Source of the DNA: Ruminococcus sp.
Lineage (GTDB): Bacteria; Bacillota; Clostridia; Oscillospirales; Acutalibacteraceae
Direction of reading: 5' to 3'
Assembly: GCA_017457155.1 (NCBI GenBank)
Contig: JAFTHZ010000035.1
Location: 1 to 52,600, forward strand
Length of the DNA stretch: 52,600 nt
The first letter of the stretch is position 1, and every line of letters starts with the position of its first letter. This document shows positions 40,540 through 48,510 of this stretch, piece by piece. A program made the position numbers and the translations under genes. Under the pieces are notes generated by a model that was not told the DNA's origin, made no database searches, and saw nothing but the letters and a program-made list of their open reading frames with translations.

Positions 40540-41610
40540 TACCTTGGCAAGTACATTTGCCAACAATTGTCCTGTATAGACCGCCTCAGAAAGCGTATTA
40601 ACGTCTGTGCCCACCTCTATAAGCAGAGAACCGCTGCAAACATCCATATTATATGTAAAATTTCCAAGGTACAATGGACGGGTCATCCCCGGATACATGG
40701 ACTCGGCAGTGCTCTGAAGCTTCAACGCAAAGGCCAGATTATCCTGCCAGTGAGAAAAGCCCTCTGAGTTCTCACCTGGGTATCCTGACATAATCATAAT
40801 CTGGGCTGCTTTCTTTCCATTGTATGTGAAAGTGGGCTTTACCTTCCCACCCTCATCCCCAAAGCTTATGGAATCCCTGTGTATATCCAGCACTACCTTG
40901 ATATCGGGATACAGAGTCATATACTCCTCTATGGTCGCACGACTTCTGGAGTAAGCTCCTGTATACTGGGGGTCATCATGAATCTCTGTGGCCTGAACAG
41001 CTCCTATCCCAAGGCTATTGAGAGTCTGAACAACAGCCTCCCCTACTCTGAGCATATTTCTCTGGGGATCAGTACTTCTGGGATAAAAGTCCTGATGATA
41101 GTACCCCGCATCATAAGTAAGATAGCTCTCGCTGGTATGGGTATGGTAAATAAGCACCTGAACTTCGTCGTCATCAGTAACATCAAAGCTCAGCGGTTCA
41201 GACAACAGGGAGCTTATATCAGGAACATAAGAGGTGGTATTCTTCAGAGAAAAGGTATCATACTCTGAATCTCCCTCTGAATACTCTCTCTCGTACACGG
41301 GCAAATGTACCCTGTCATCATAAACAGAGGGATCTTCGCTGAAAACGTCCTCTTGCACAATAATATGAGAATTCTCAGGGGCAGAATCTGCCGGAGCCGT
41401 GGGAGACGGGATGTTTGGAGCTACAGTAGGTTCCGAAGCATAGGACACAGGATAGTCTCCGTCGGGCATAGTAAGGGCGGCGGCCGCAAGAACAGCGGTG
41501 GTCTTCCCAACAGGAAAGCTCGAGGAACGCTCCCATAAGCATAACCCTGCCACAAAAACAAGACACAGGCCTAACAAACCACAGAAAATGCAACGAAGCT
41601 TATCAATCAT
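40528..41610 (-). CDS. spoIIP: Stage II sporulation protein P
   Basis: A 360-residue SpoIIP: an N-terminal membrane segment (about 8-27), a low-complexity spacer rich in proline and alanine, and the conserved C-terminal amidase/endopeptidase domain starting VQVLIYHTHTSESYL (catalytic-type histidines), with VVLDIHRDSISF, NGKKAAQIMIMSG, and the late GSLLIEVGTDVNTLSEA carrying the conserved glutamate. It degrades peptidoglycan in the septum during engulfment of the forespore, with SpoIID and SpoIIM. The promoter region (41642-41670) matches the mother-cell sigma-E type, as expected for this gene. It shows the organism can sporulate or descends from a spore-former. Confidence 0.95.
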   Translation of the reverse strand: MIDKLRCIFCGLLGLCLVFVAGLCLWERSSSFPVGKTTAVLAAAALTMPDGDYPVSYASEPTVAPNIPSPTAPADSAPENSHIIVQEDVFSEDPSVYDDRVHLPVYEREYSEGDSEYDTFSLKNTTSYVPDISSLLSEPLSFDVTDDDEVQVLIYHTHTSESYLTYDAGYYHQDFYPRSTDPQRNMLRVGEAVVQTLNSLGIGAVQATEIHDDPQYTGAYSRSRATIEEYMTLYPDIKVVLDIHRDSISFGDEGGKVKPTFTYNGKKAAQIMIMSGYPGENSEGFSHWQDNLAFALKLQSTAESMYPGMTRPLYLGNFTYNMDVCSGSLLIEVGTDVNTLSEAVYTGQLLANVLAKVLQS

Positions 41611-41641
41611 ACATGTCCCTCCCGCCTGTTATCTACAAATA

Positions 41642-41670
41642 AGTATATGACAAGGCTTGCAGGGATATGC
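41642..41670 (-). promoter_or_regulatory. Sigma-E-like sporulation promoter of spoIIP
   Basis: Minus strand: GCATATC (41664-41670), 14 bp, CATATACT (41642-41649). This matches the sigma-E pattern (KMATATT, 14 bp, CATACAMT) with one or two mismatches per box, 32 bp before the start codon. Confidence 0.65.
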
Positions 41671-41710
41671 CCGACTTGCTTGCACAAGAAAACTCAAGGC
41701 ATAGAAAAAC

Positions 41711-41734
41711 GCCCCTCCGTTGCCGGAGGGGCGA
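41711..41734 (-). terminator. Intrinsic terminator of scaffold gene
   Basis: A perfect 10-bp GC-rich stem CGCCCCTCCG / CGGAGGGGCG with loop TTGC and TTTTT after it on the minus strand. The same stem ends the paralogous gene at 45884-45909. Confidence 0.92.
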
Positions 41735-41789
41735 AAAAGCATAAATAATTAATCGTTGAAAATTAATTATCCAAATTCACTTTTAAAAA

Positions 41790-43520
41790 TTAGCCGTTAA
41801 CCTTCTTGCGAAGAACAACAACTGCACATGCTGCCATTGTCAGGATTGCGATTGCAACATAGATGTATGCTGCTGCACCTGTGTCAACTGCATCACCAGC
41901 TGTGCCAGCGTTACCTGTTGCACCTGTTGCGTCAGTTGTGTTGGGAGCAGGTACGGAAGTTGTAGCTGCAGGCTCTGTTACTACAGGCTCATCTGCACCA
42001 GGCTCAGTAGCCTTGGGCTCTGTCTCCTTAGGCTCAGTTACCTTAGGCTCTGTCTCCTTAGGCTCAGTTACCTTAGGCTCTGTCTCCTTGGGCTCAGTTA
42101 CCTTGGGCTCTGTCTCCTTGGGCTCAGTTACCTTAGGCTCTGTCTCCTTGGGCTCAGTAACCTTGGGCTCTGTCTCCTTGGGCTCAGTTACCTTGGGCTC
42201 TGTCTCCTTGGGCTCTGTCTCCTTAGGCTCTGTCTCCTTGGGCTCGGTTGTGCCGGGCTCTGCCTTCTCAGCGGTGACAGACTCGATGAGAGAGAGACCC
42301 TCTGTTACGGAAGGCTTACCATCTGTGAAGTAGGACTCCTCGCCACCCTTGATTGTCATCTCGTCGATAACGCTGTCAATGGATGTCTGGCCAGCTGCTA
42401 CAACTGTGAACTGGAGAGTTACGAGAACCTTCTCCTGCTTGAAGTTGAAGCCGGAAACGTTAGTTGCGTTGAACTTAACTACGTTCTGAACACCAGCGTT
42501 GAAGATAAGGCCGGATGTCAGGTTGGGACATGCGATGGGTCCCTCAATCTCCCAGTCAGCGATGTCGGGATCGTCGGACAGGTAACGTGTCAGCTCAAGA
42601 ACTGTGCCGTCATAGCTAACCTGACCCTGGATATCCTCGAACAGTCTTGCTGCTGTAAGATCCATTGTGTAAGTGAAAACTTCGCCGATGTTTGCGCCGT
42701 AGGATACGCCATCAACTGTGATGTATGTATCGTAGGATGTGCCGGGCTCTGTCTCCTTGGGCTCAGTTACCTTAGGCTCTGTCTCCTTGGGCTCTGTCTC
42801 CTTAGGCTCTGTTACCTTAGGCTCAGTCTCCTTGGGCTCAGTCTCCTTGGGCTCTGTCTCTGTGGGAGTTACATCGGAAGAAACAGGAGCTGTTGTAGAA
42901 CCTGAATCGTCGGGAAGTGTCTCCTGACCTGTGTGGCTACCGGTGAAGATCTCGCCCTCACCCTTAACAGGTGCAAAGCCATACTCGCCGTTGCCGTAGT
43001 AGTAGTACCACTCGCCGCCAACAGTCATCTTACCGCTGTAGGGGTTGACGTCGATCTTGTCAAAGTCAGTAACATAGATCATGCCATCAAAGCTGTCTGT
43101 ACCCTCGGGATAGTTGTCACTCTCACCGGGATCGTAGTACTCAGTACCGATGTTAACGGTCTGAATAGCTGCTGTGTAGATGGGGAGTGTGGGGTCTGTA
43201 CCGCCATCAAGGAAGTTGTTCCAGATAATGGAAGTAACATCCTGGGGTACATCGTAGTAGTAGACGCCGTCGATGTCGCCGGGCACTGCCTCGATTCCGG
43301 GCCATGCACCGTGAGCGTCTGTGCCCTCCCACCAGTAAATACCGGCGGTGTAAGCGTAGTCGTTCTTCCAGTTCTCGGGAAGGTAGAAGTAGTATCTGTT
43401 GCAACCGTCAGCAACCTCAGGAAGGTCAGCCAGATCAGCAGAAACAGAAACCAGAGCTACAGTACCCATTGCGAGTACCATAACGACTGCCAAAAGAACA
43501 CTGATGATTTTTTTGGACAT
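41790..43520 (-). CDS. Anchored starch-binding protein with one cohesin-like module
   Basis: A 576-residue surface protein: signal peptide (1-28), a starch-binding-like module (about 39-185: NRYYFYLPENWKNDY, IYWWEG, AWPGIEA), TEPKE/TEPKV linker (217-260), a cohesin-like module (262-415) with LFEDIQGQVSYDGTVLEL and IEGPIACPNLTSGLIF, a second long TEPK linker (420-510), and an anchor VDTGAAA - membrane helix (551-570) - RKKVNG. It probably binds starch and displays a docking site for dockerin proteins on the cell. The cohesin assignment is by fold-like pattern, not a firm family match. The linker is 15-base DNA repeats that may vary in length. Own promoter and terminator. Confidence 0.8.
   Translation of the reverse strand: MSKKIISVLLAVVMVLAMGTVALVSVSADLADLPEVADGCNRYYFYLPENWKNDYAYTAGIYWWEGTDAHGAWPGIEAVPGDIDGVYYYDVPQDVTSIIWNNFLDGGTDPTLPIYTAAIQTVNIGTEYYDPGESDNYPEGTDSFDGMIYVTDFDKIDVNPYSGKMTVGGEWYYYYGNGEYGFAPVKGEGEIFTGSHTGQETLPDDSGSTTAPVSSDVTPTETEPKETEPKETEPKVTEPKETEPKETEPKVTEPKETEPGTSYDTYITVDGVSYGANIGEVFTYTMDLTAARLFEDIQGQVSYDGTVLELTRYLSDDPDIADWEIEGPIACPNLTSGLIFNAGVQNVVKFNATNVSGFNFKQEKVLVTLQFTVVAAGQTSIDSVIDEMTIKGGEESYFTDGKPSVTEGLSLIESVTAEKAEPGTTEPKETEPKETEPKETEPKVTEPKETEPKVTEPKETEPKVTEPKETEPKVTEPKETEPKVTEPKETEPKVTEPKETEPKATEPGADEPVVTEPAATTSVPAPNTTDATGATGNAGTAGDAVDTGAAAYIYVAIAILTMAACAVVVLRKKVNG
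42000..42250 (-). repeat. 15-base repeats encoding TEPKE/TEPKV linker
   Basis: About seventeen in-frame 15-base units (minus strand, ACNGAGCCCAAGGAG-type) encode the long C-terminal linker. A shorter run of the same units lies at 42737-42862 before the cohesin-like module. Synonymous variation is limited to a few third positions. Confidence 0.9.
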
Positions 43521-43576
43521 TTCAATTCCTCCTAATAAAATAGTACTATTCTACCGAATGAATTTTCGGCAAAAAC

Positions 43577-43605
43577 ATTATATAACAATAAGTGCAAAAA
43601 ATCAA
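43577..43605 (-). promoter_or_regulatory. Sigma-A promoter of 576-residue scaffold gene
   Basis: Minus strand: TTGATT (43600-43605), 17 bp, TATAAT (43577-43582). The -35 lies in the arm of an imperfect inverted repeat (AGTGCAAAAA / TTTTTGCACT, 43591-43630) that could hold an operator. Confidence 0.8.
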
Positions 43606-43711
43606 GGACTTAATTTGACTTTTTGCACTTTTTTGCTTTTTTACGATAGCATATTTGCTACCGCACTATATTCAGTTGTGTAATATACTATCCTATACTA
43701 TATAAAAATAA

Positions 43712-44620
43712 TTACTCTTCTTCCTTTTTATCGGAAGCTTTCTTCTCTGAGGATTCTTTCTTCTCTGCAGACTTCTTCTTATCCTCTGCCTCATCAGAAT
43801 CAGCCTTCTTGTCGTTGATCACCTTCATTGCAATCAGAGCGCCGATTGCAACGACAACGACTCCGCCACAGACAATAGCCACGATGGTACCACTGCTGAG
43901 GCTCTTGTCTGTTCCGGGAGTAACACCAATGATATTGCCCTGAGCATCTGTGACAGGCTGTCCCTGAACCACGTTGCCGTTGGAATCAAGAATCTCACCT
44001 GCGGCGTTTGTAGAAATCACCGCCTGGGGCTCGCCTGAGCCTGTGCCCTGTGGGTTGTTTGCAAAGTCGCCCTTGTCGGTAACATCGTCACGCTTTGACA
44101 CATCCTCAAGAATAGGAGCCTCATCTGCTGTGGCAACAACACCGTCAATTGTAAGGTCGGTTGTGAATGTGTACTCGTACAAGTTCACCATGTCTATATC
44201 GTAGAGGTAAGGTACATAGTAGGTGATGTTGGTGTCGCCCTTGGCAGCTACCTCAAAGGTAAGAGTAACGAGAGCAGTCTTCTCTGTACATGCGAGACCT
44301 GATGTGCCGTTCACAAGGGAATTGATAACAAGGATACGGCCTGTCTGGTTCACGTCATTGTTGATAGTGGAGTTTGCCATATTGTCAGCTGTTACTGACT
44401 GAAGTGTAAGGTAGTCTCTGTCATAATAAAACTCAAGGTGTGCACCAGCAATTTTCTGACTTGCATCAGAAATATTCAGGGTATATGTAACGGTGCTTCC
44501 GACAGGAGCAGAGAAACCGTTGACCATAGCCGCCTCATCCGCAGATGCTGTCACAAGTGACAGACAAAGCATAAGCAGACAGAGAGCAGTTACAAGGATT
44601 TTTTTCATAGTATTTTTCAT
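43712..44620 (-). CDS. Membrane-anchored cohesin domain protein
   Basis: A 302-residue protein: signal peptide (1-27), a cohesin module (about 33-160: SAPVGSTVTYTLNISD, AGAHLEFYYDRDYLTLQSV, QTGRILVINSLVNGTSG, LVTLTFEVAAKGD), a conserved segment LEDVSKRDDVTDKGDF (about 171-186), a spacer, one membrane helix (about 245-267), and a 38-residue cytoplasmic tail of alternating lysine, glutamate and serine. It is the likely cell-surface receptor for dockerins (inference). Its neighbour at 44740 is a tandem paralogue. Start is set by GGGAGG upstream. Own promoter; no clear terminator found. Confidence 0.85.
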   Translation of the reverse strand: MKNTMKKILVTALCLLMLCLSLVTASADEAAMVNGFSAPVGSTVTYTLNISDASQKIAGAHLEFYYDRDYLTLQSVTADNMANSTINNDVNQTGRILVINSLVNGTSGLACTEKTALVTLTFEVAAKGDTNITYYVPYLYDIDMVNLYEYTFTTDLTIDGVVATADEAPILEDVSKRDDVTDKGDFANNPQGTGSGEPQAVISTNAAGEILDSNGNVVQGQPVTDAQGNIIGVTPGTDKSLSSGTIVAIVCGGVVVVAIGALIAMKVINDKKADSDEAEDKKKSAEKKESSEKKASDKKEEE

Positions 44621-44684
44621 GATAAACCTCCCATGAATACATTAGTAGAATTGCGAATCATGGAAATAAGTCCGCAATATAAAC

Positions 44685-44713
44685 ATTATACAACATATAA
44701 TGTGTAAATACAA
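44685..44713 (-). promoter_or_regulatory. Sigma-A promoter of cohesin protein gene
   Basis: Minus strand: TTGTAT (44708-44713), 17 bp, TATAAT (44685-44690). Confidence 0.75.
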
Positions 44714-44739
44714 TGATGATTTTCAGAAATTTAAGGTAA

Positions 44740-45666
44740 TTAGTTCTTATTCTTCCTAATAATATAAACAGTCAGAATAACACATCCAACAACAAGGATA
44801 ACAACTAAAAGACTCAGGAACACAATCAGCAGAGTACTGCCAGAAAAACCACTCTCATCTTTTTCTTCATCCGAATCTTTATCCCTGTTTGTTTCCTCAT
44901 TTTCTTCCTTGTCTGCATCTGTTTCATCTGTTACTGTTTCAGAAGGCAGCTCTGTGACTTCGGTTGTTGTAGAAGTTACCTGTTCGGAATTTGGCTCGGT
45001 AGTTTTGGCCTGTGTATCGTCAGAATCAGGTTCTGTGTTTGTGTACAGAGTGTCTCCGAAATGTGGTTTCGAAGGCACAGAAGCAGAGTTGGGTTTTCCG
45101 CTGGTTGTGTTTTCAAAATCACCCACATCAGTTACATCATCCCTCAGAGAAACATCTTCCAGAACAGGGGTCTGCCCCTCAAGGACTACTTCATCGTCAA
45201 CTAAAATATCAGCGCTGAAAGTATATTCATTCAGATTCTCCAGATTAGCGTCATAGAGATAAGGAATATAATATGTGATATTGGAAGTCAGAGGCGCATC
45301 TACGGTGAAAGTTATAGAAACAAGCTTTTTTTTGCTGCTGCAATTAAGGCCACTGCCGCCATTGATAAGGGAATTGAGAACAATAATACGACCCGTCTGG
45401 TTTACGTCCTCGTTAACGGTGGAGTTCTTCATATTATCGGTAACGCTCTCGAGGGTGAGAGAATCTCTGTCATAGTAAAATTCAAGGTGAGCACCCATGA
45501 TTTTCTGCTGAGCATCGGAGACACAGAAGTTGTATATAACGGTACTGCCTACAGGAACCGAAGCCCCGCAGATAGTCGCCTTCTCCACAGCATAAGCACA
45601 GATGAAAGACGAGGATATTAAAACAAGAGCAAGTATAGACACACAAAGCGATCTGAATATTTTCAT
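44740..45666 (-). CDS. Membrane-anchored cohesin domain protein (paralogue)
   Basis: A 308-residue paralogue of the adjacent gene: signal peptide (1-27), cohesin module (about 30-155: SVPVGSTVIYNFCVSD, MGAHLEFYYDRDSLTLESV, QTGRIIVLNSLINGGSG), the same juxtaposed motif LEDVSLRDDVTDVGDF, a longer threonine/glutamate/serine spacer, and a C-terminal membrane helix (about 280-303) ending RKNKN. Unlike the paralogue, it has no long cytoplasmic tail. I set the start at 45666, where AAGGAGAGG lies upstream, not at 45699. Two cohesins of different sequence may select different dockerins. Own promoter with an inverted repeat at the start site. Confidence 0.85.
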   Translation of the reverse strand: MKIFRSLCVSILALVLISSSFICAYAVEKATICGASVPVGSTVIYNFCVSDAQQKIMGAHLEFYYDRDSLTLESVTDNMKNSTVNEDVNQTGRIIVLNSLINGGSGLNCSSKKKLVSITFTVDAPLTSNITYYIPYLYDANLENLNEYTFSADILVDDEVVLEGQTPVLEDVSLRDDVTDVGDFENTTSGKPNSASVPSKPHFGDTLYTNTEPDSDDTQAKTTEPNSEQVTSTTTEVTELPSETVTDETDADKEENEETNRDKDSDEEKDESGFSGSTLLIVFLSLLVVILVVGCVILTVYIIRKNKN

Positions 45667-45722
45667 TGAAGCCTCTCCTTCTGTTTTTAATAATAACAAC
45701 TCACATTATCAGACTATTATGT

Positions 45723-45741
45723 AAACTTGTATTTCAAGTTT
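45723..45741. promoter_or_regulatory. Inverted repeat at the transcription start of a cohesin gene
   Basis: AAACTTG - TATTT - CAAGTTT, a perfect 7-bp inverted repeat directly downstream of the -10 box (45742-45747) on the minus strand. It is placed like an operator, or it forms a 5' stem-loop in the mRNA. Confidence 0.5.
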
Positions 45742-45770
45742 ATTATATCTCAATTATCAGGAAAACACAA
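45742..45770 (-). promoter_or_regulatory. Sigma-A promoter of cohesin paralogue gene
   Basis: Minus strand: TTGTGT (45765-45770), 17 bp, TATAAT (45742-45747). Confidence 0.7.
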
Positions 45771-45883
45771 CGAAATATTACATAATAAATCTACGGACGA
45801 CAACAACAGAGTTAAAAACAAATATCTCATTAATTGTGTGTATCTTTGAGCTTTCCCTCAAAAAAATACCAATGGACAAAAAA

Positions 45884-45909
45884 CGCCCCTCCGAAAAATC
45901 GGAGGGGCG
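45884..45909 (-). terminator. Intrinsic terminator of 828-residue scaffold gene
   Basis: A perfect 11-bp stem CGCCCCTCCGA / TCGGAGGGGCG with loop AAAA, then TTTTTT on the minus strand. Confidence 0.92.
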
Positions 45910-45952
45910 AAAAAGCATAATAATTAAAATTAACTATTTGTTGTTTTTAGGA

Positions 45953-48439
45953 TTAGCCGTTAACTCTCTTGCGGAGAACAACTACTGCGAATGCTGCCAT
46001 TGTCAGGATAGCGATTGCAACATAGATGTATGCTGCTGCACCAGTGTCAACTGCATCACCGTTTGTACCGGGTGTGCCTGTTGCGCCTGTTGCATCACTT
46101 GTGTTGGGAGCAGGAGCAGTTGTTGTAGCTGCGGGATCAGTAACCTTGGGCTCTGTCTCCTTAGGCTCTGTTACCTTGGGCTCAGTCTCCTTAGGCTCTG
46201 TTACCTTGGGCTCAGTCTCCTTGGGCTCTGTTACCTTAGGCTCAGTCTCCTTAGGCTCTGTTACCTTAGGCTCAGTCTCCTTAGGCTCAGTCTCCTTAGG
46301 CTCAGTCTCCTTAGGCTCTGTCTCCTTAGGCTCTGTCTCCTTAGGCTCAGTCTCCTTAGGCTCAGTCTCCTTAGGCTCTGTCTCCTTGGGCTCAGTCTCC
46401 TTGGGCTCTGTTACCTTAGGCTCTGTCTCCTTGGGCTCTGTCTCCTTGGGCTCTGTTACAGTTGTGCCAGGAACAACAGGATGATCAGGAACATCGAGAT
46501 ACTCGTCACGAACGAGACCCTCTGTGATAGCGGGCTCACCGTCTGTGTAGTAAGAATCCTCGCCGCCCTTAATTGTCATCTCCTCAACCAGAGTGGAGAT
46601 TGTTGTCTCACCAGTACCAGCTACGATGAACTCGAGAGTGATGAGAGTCTTCTCCTGCTTGAAGTTGAAGCCGGAAACGTTAGTTGCGTTGAAGTTTACG
46701 ATACCCTCGATACCAGCATTGAAGATAAGGCCGGATGTGAGGTTGGGACATGCGATGGGACCCTCGATCTCCCAATCTGCTACGTCGGGATCATCGGAGA
46801 GGTGACGAACAAGCTCAAGCTTTGCTGCGTCGTAAGTAACCTTACCCTGGATATCCTCGAACAGTCTTGCTGCCTCGAGATCGAATGTGTAAGTTACCTT
46901 ATCGCCAACATATGCTGTATAAACCTTGTCTGTACCAGCAATGTAGATTGTGAGTGTATCCTCACCAACAACAGGTGTGGACTCAGTTACCTTAGGCTCA
47001 GTCTCCTTAGGCTCAGTCTCCTTGGGCTCAGTCTCCTTGGGCTCAGTCTCAGTAGGCTCTGTTATGATGGGGCCATTACCGTCGAGAGTCTCAACAGTTG
47101 TGAGACCATCTGTGATAACCTGCTGGCCGCCTGTGAAGTAAGACTCCTCGCCACCCTTGATTGTCATCTCTTCGATAACAGTGTCGATTGTGGAGAGTGT
47201 ATCGTCAAGAACCTTGAACTCCAGAGTGATGAGAACCTTCTCCTCCTTGAAGTTGAAGCCGGAAACGTTAGTTGCGTTGAACTTAACGAGACCCTCGATA
47301 CCAGCGTTGTAGATGAGGCCGGATGTCAGGTTGGGGCAAGCGATGGGGCCCTCAACCTCCCAGTCAGCTACGTCGGGATCATCGGACAGGTGACGAACCA
47401 GCTCAAGCTTAGTTGCGTCGTATGTAACTGTACCCTGGATATCCTCGAACAGTCTTGCTGCCTGGAGCTCGAATGTGTAAGTGATTGTCTTGCCAACTGT
47501 TACATCGTACTTTGTGCCATCAACGATAACACCCTTCTCTGTAACAACGGGATCTGTACCCTTAGGCTCAGTCTCTGTAACCTTGGGCTCAGTCTCTGTA
47601 ACCTTGGGCTCAGTCTCCTTGGGCTCTGTCTCCTTAGGCTCTGTTCCGATGGGAGCATACTCATAGGATGCGCAGGGCTTTGTATTTGTAGCCTCATCAT
47701 ATGTCATGTAGAAGCATACGCCGTCATACCAACCCTCTGTAACGTCAGCAGACTGGTCAAGACCATATCCGCCTGTACCGCTGAATACGATACCGGTGAT
47801 ATCAGTGGGAAGCTCGATGGAGTATCTATCGTAGCCATCAGCTGTTGTATCAACGTAGGTCATATCTACGCCGGGCCACTCCATAGCAGGAGCAGAACCG
47901 CCCCATACATAGATCTTAGCGTCAGGCCACATCCAGTTGTTCTCGAAGTAAACTGTCATTGTCTCGCCGGGAACTACAGGAGTTGTGGGGATAGGATCAA
48001 CGGGAGTTGTGGGGATGGGATCAACAGATCCGCCGCCAGCTGTAATCTCGAGGAGAGCCTTAGTACCATCGAAACCGATAGTAACTGTGGAACCATCCTG
48101 AGTTACCTCTGCTGTTGCGTTAGGACCGCCGTACTTTGCATCACCAGTGAGATTAAAGTCAGCGATGTCCCATGAACCGCCTGTGGTAACCTTGAAATCA
48201 TAGGTACCAGCAGCAACGTTTGTATATACCTTCTCGTATATACCCTTGTCTGCATTCCATGTCATCTGGTTGTTTGTGTCTGAGGGATCCCAATTAGAAC
48301 CACACAGCTCAGCAGCACCAGCAACAACATGGAACTCGCCCTCTGAAAGTGCAAAAGAAGAGATGATACCAACGCTTGCTACGCTGAATACCATAACGAT
48401 TGCCAGAATCAGAGAGAGAATCTTCTTGTTTTTGGACAT
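45953..48439 (-). CDS. Anchored scaffold: X25-like and CBM26-like modules plus two cohesin-like modules
   Basis: An 828-residue surface protein: signal peptide (1-31), an X25/amylopullulanase-type module (about 35-134: FHVVAGAAELCGSNWDPSD, AGTYDFKVTTGGSWD), a CBM26-like module (159-262: IYVWGG, MEWPGVDMTYV), TEPK linker, cohesin-like module 1 (302-448), TEPK linker, cohesin-like module 2 (494-642), a TEPK linker of about 110 residues, and the anchor VDTGAAA - helix - RKRVNG. Both cohesin-like modules share LFEDIQGxVTYDAxKLELVRHLSDDPDVADW and EGPIACPNLTSGLI. By inference it holds starch and two dockerin proteins at the cell. It is a longer paralogue of the 576-residue gene. Confidence 0.82.
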   Translation of the reverse strand: MSKNKKILSLILAIVMVFSVASVGIISSFALSEGEFHVVAGAAELCGSNWDPSDTNNQMTWNADKGIYEKVYTNVAAGTYDFKVTTGGSWDIADFNLTGDAKYGGPNATAEVTQDGSTVTIGFDGTKALLEITAGGGSVDPIPTTPVDPIPTTPVVPGETMTVYFENNWMWPDAKIYVWGGSAPAMEWPGVDMTYVDTTADGYDRYSIELPTDITGIVFSGTGGYGLDQSADVTEGWYDGVCFYMTYDEATNTKPCASYEYAPIGTEPKETEPKETEPKVTETEPKVTETEPKGTDPVVTEKGVIVDGTKYDVTVGKTITYTFELQAARLFEDIQGTVTYDATKLELVRHLSDDPDVADWEVEGPIACPNLTSGLIYNAGIEGLVKFNATNVSGFNFKEEKVLITLEFKVLDDTLSTIDTVIEEMTIKGGEESYFTGGQQVITDGLTTVETLDGNGPIITEPTETEPKETEPKETEPKETEPKVTESTPVVGEDTLTIYIAGTDKVYTAYVGDKVTYTFDLEAARLFEDIQGKVTYDAAKLELVRHLSDDPDVADWEIEGPIACPNLTSGLIFNAGIEGIVNFNATNVSGFNFKQEKTLITLEFIVAGTGETTISTLVEEMTIKGGEDSYYTDGEPAITEGLVRDEYLDVPDHPVVPGTTVTEPKETEPKETEPKVTEPKETEPKETEPKETEPKETEPKETEPKETEPKETEPKETEPKETEPKVTEPKETEPKVTEPKETEPKVTEPKETEPKVTEPKETEPKVTDPAATTTAPAPNTSDATGATGTPGTNGDAVDTGAAAYIYVAIAILTMAAFAVVVLRKRVNG
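46139..46462 (-). repeat. 15-base repeats encoding TEPKE/TEPKV linker
   Basis: About twenty-one in-frame 15-base units encode the stalk before the anchor. Shorter runs of related units occur at 46980-47065 and 47560-47645 between modules. The array keeps long frames open on both strands. Confidence 0.9.
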
Positions 48440-48481
48440 TTGATTTTCCTCCTTTTAATTTTATGCTTTTTAGGCATTATC

Positions 48482-48510
48482 ATTATAATCTATATAAAAA
48501 CAAAAATCAA
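48482..48510 (-). promoter_or_regulatory. Sigma-A promoter of 828-residue scaffold gene
   Basis: Minus strand: TTGATT (48505-48510), 17 bp, TATAAT (48482-48487). Nearly the same core boxes and spacing as the promoter of the 576-residue paralogue. Confidence 0.8.

Noticed and set aside
42000-42250. CRISPR-like or minisatellite noncoding repeats
   Set aside because: All units are multiples of 3 bases, in frame, and encode a surface-protein linker.
41863-42333. Plus-strand frames encoding LGSVSLGSVT repeats
   Set aside because: They are mirror images of the TEPK linker repeats of the minus-strand gene and have no start signals of their own.
45836-48175. A 779-codon open frame on the plus strand rich in leucine, serine and cysteine, opposite the 828-residue scaffold gene
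   Set aside because: It exists because the 15-base linker repeats and the codon bias of the true gene keep the opposite strand free of stops. It has no ribosome binding site, no recognisable domain, and low-complexity cysteine/leucine content.
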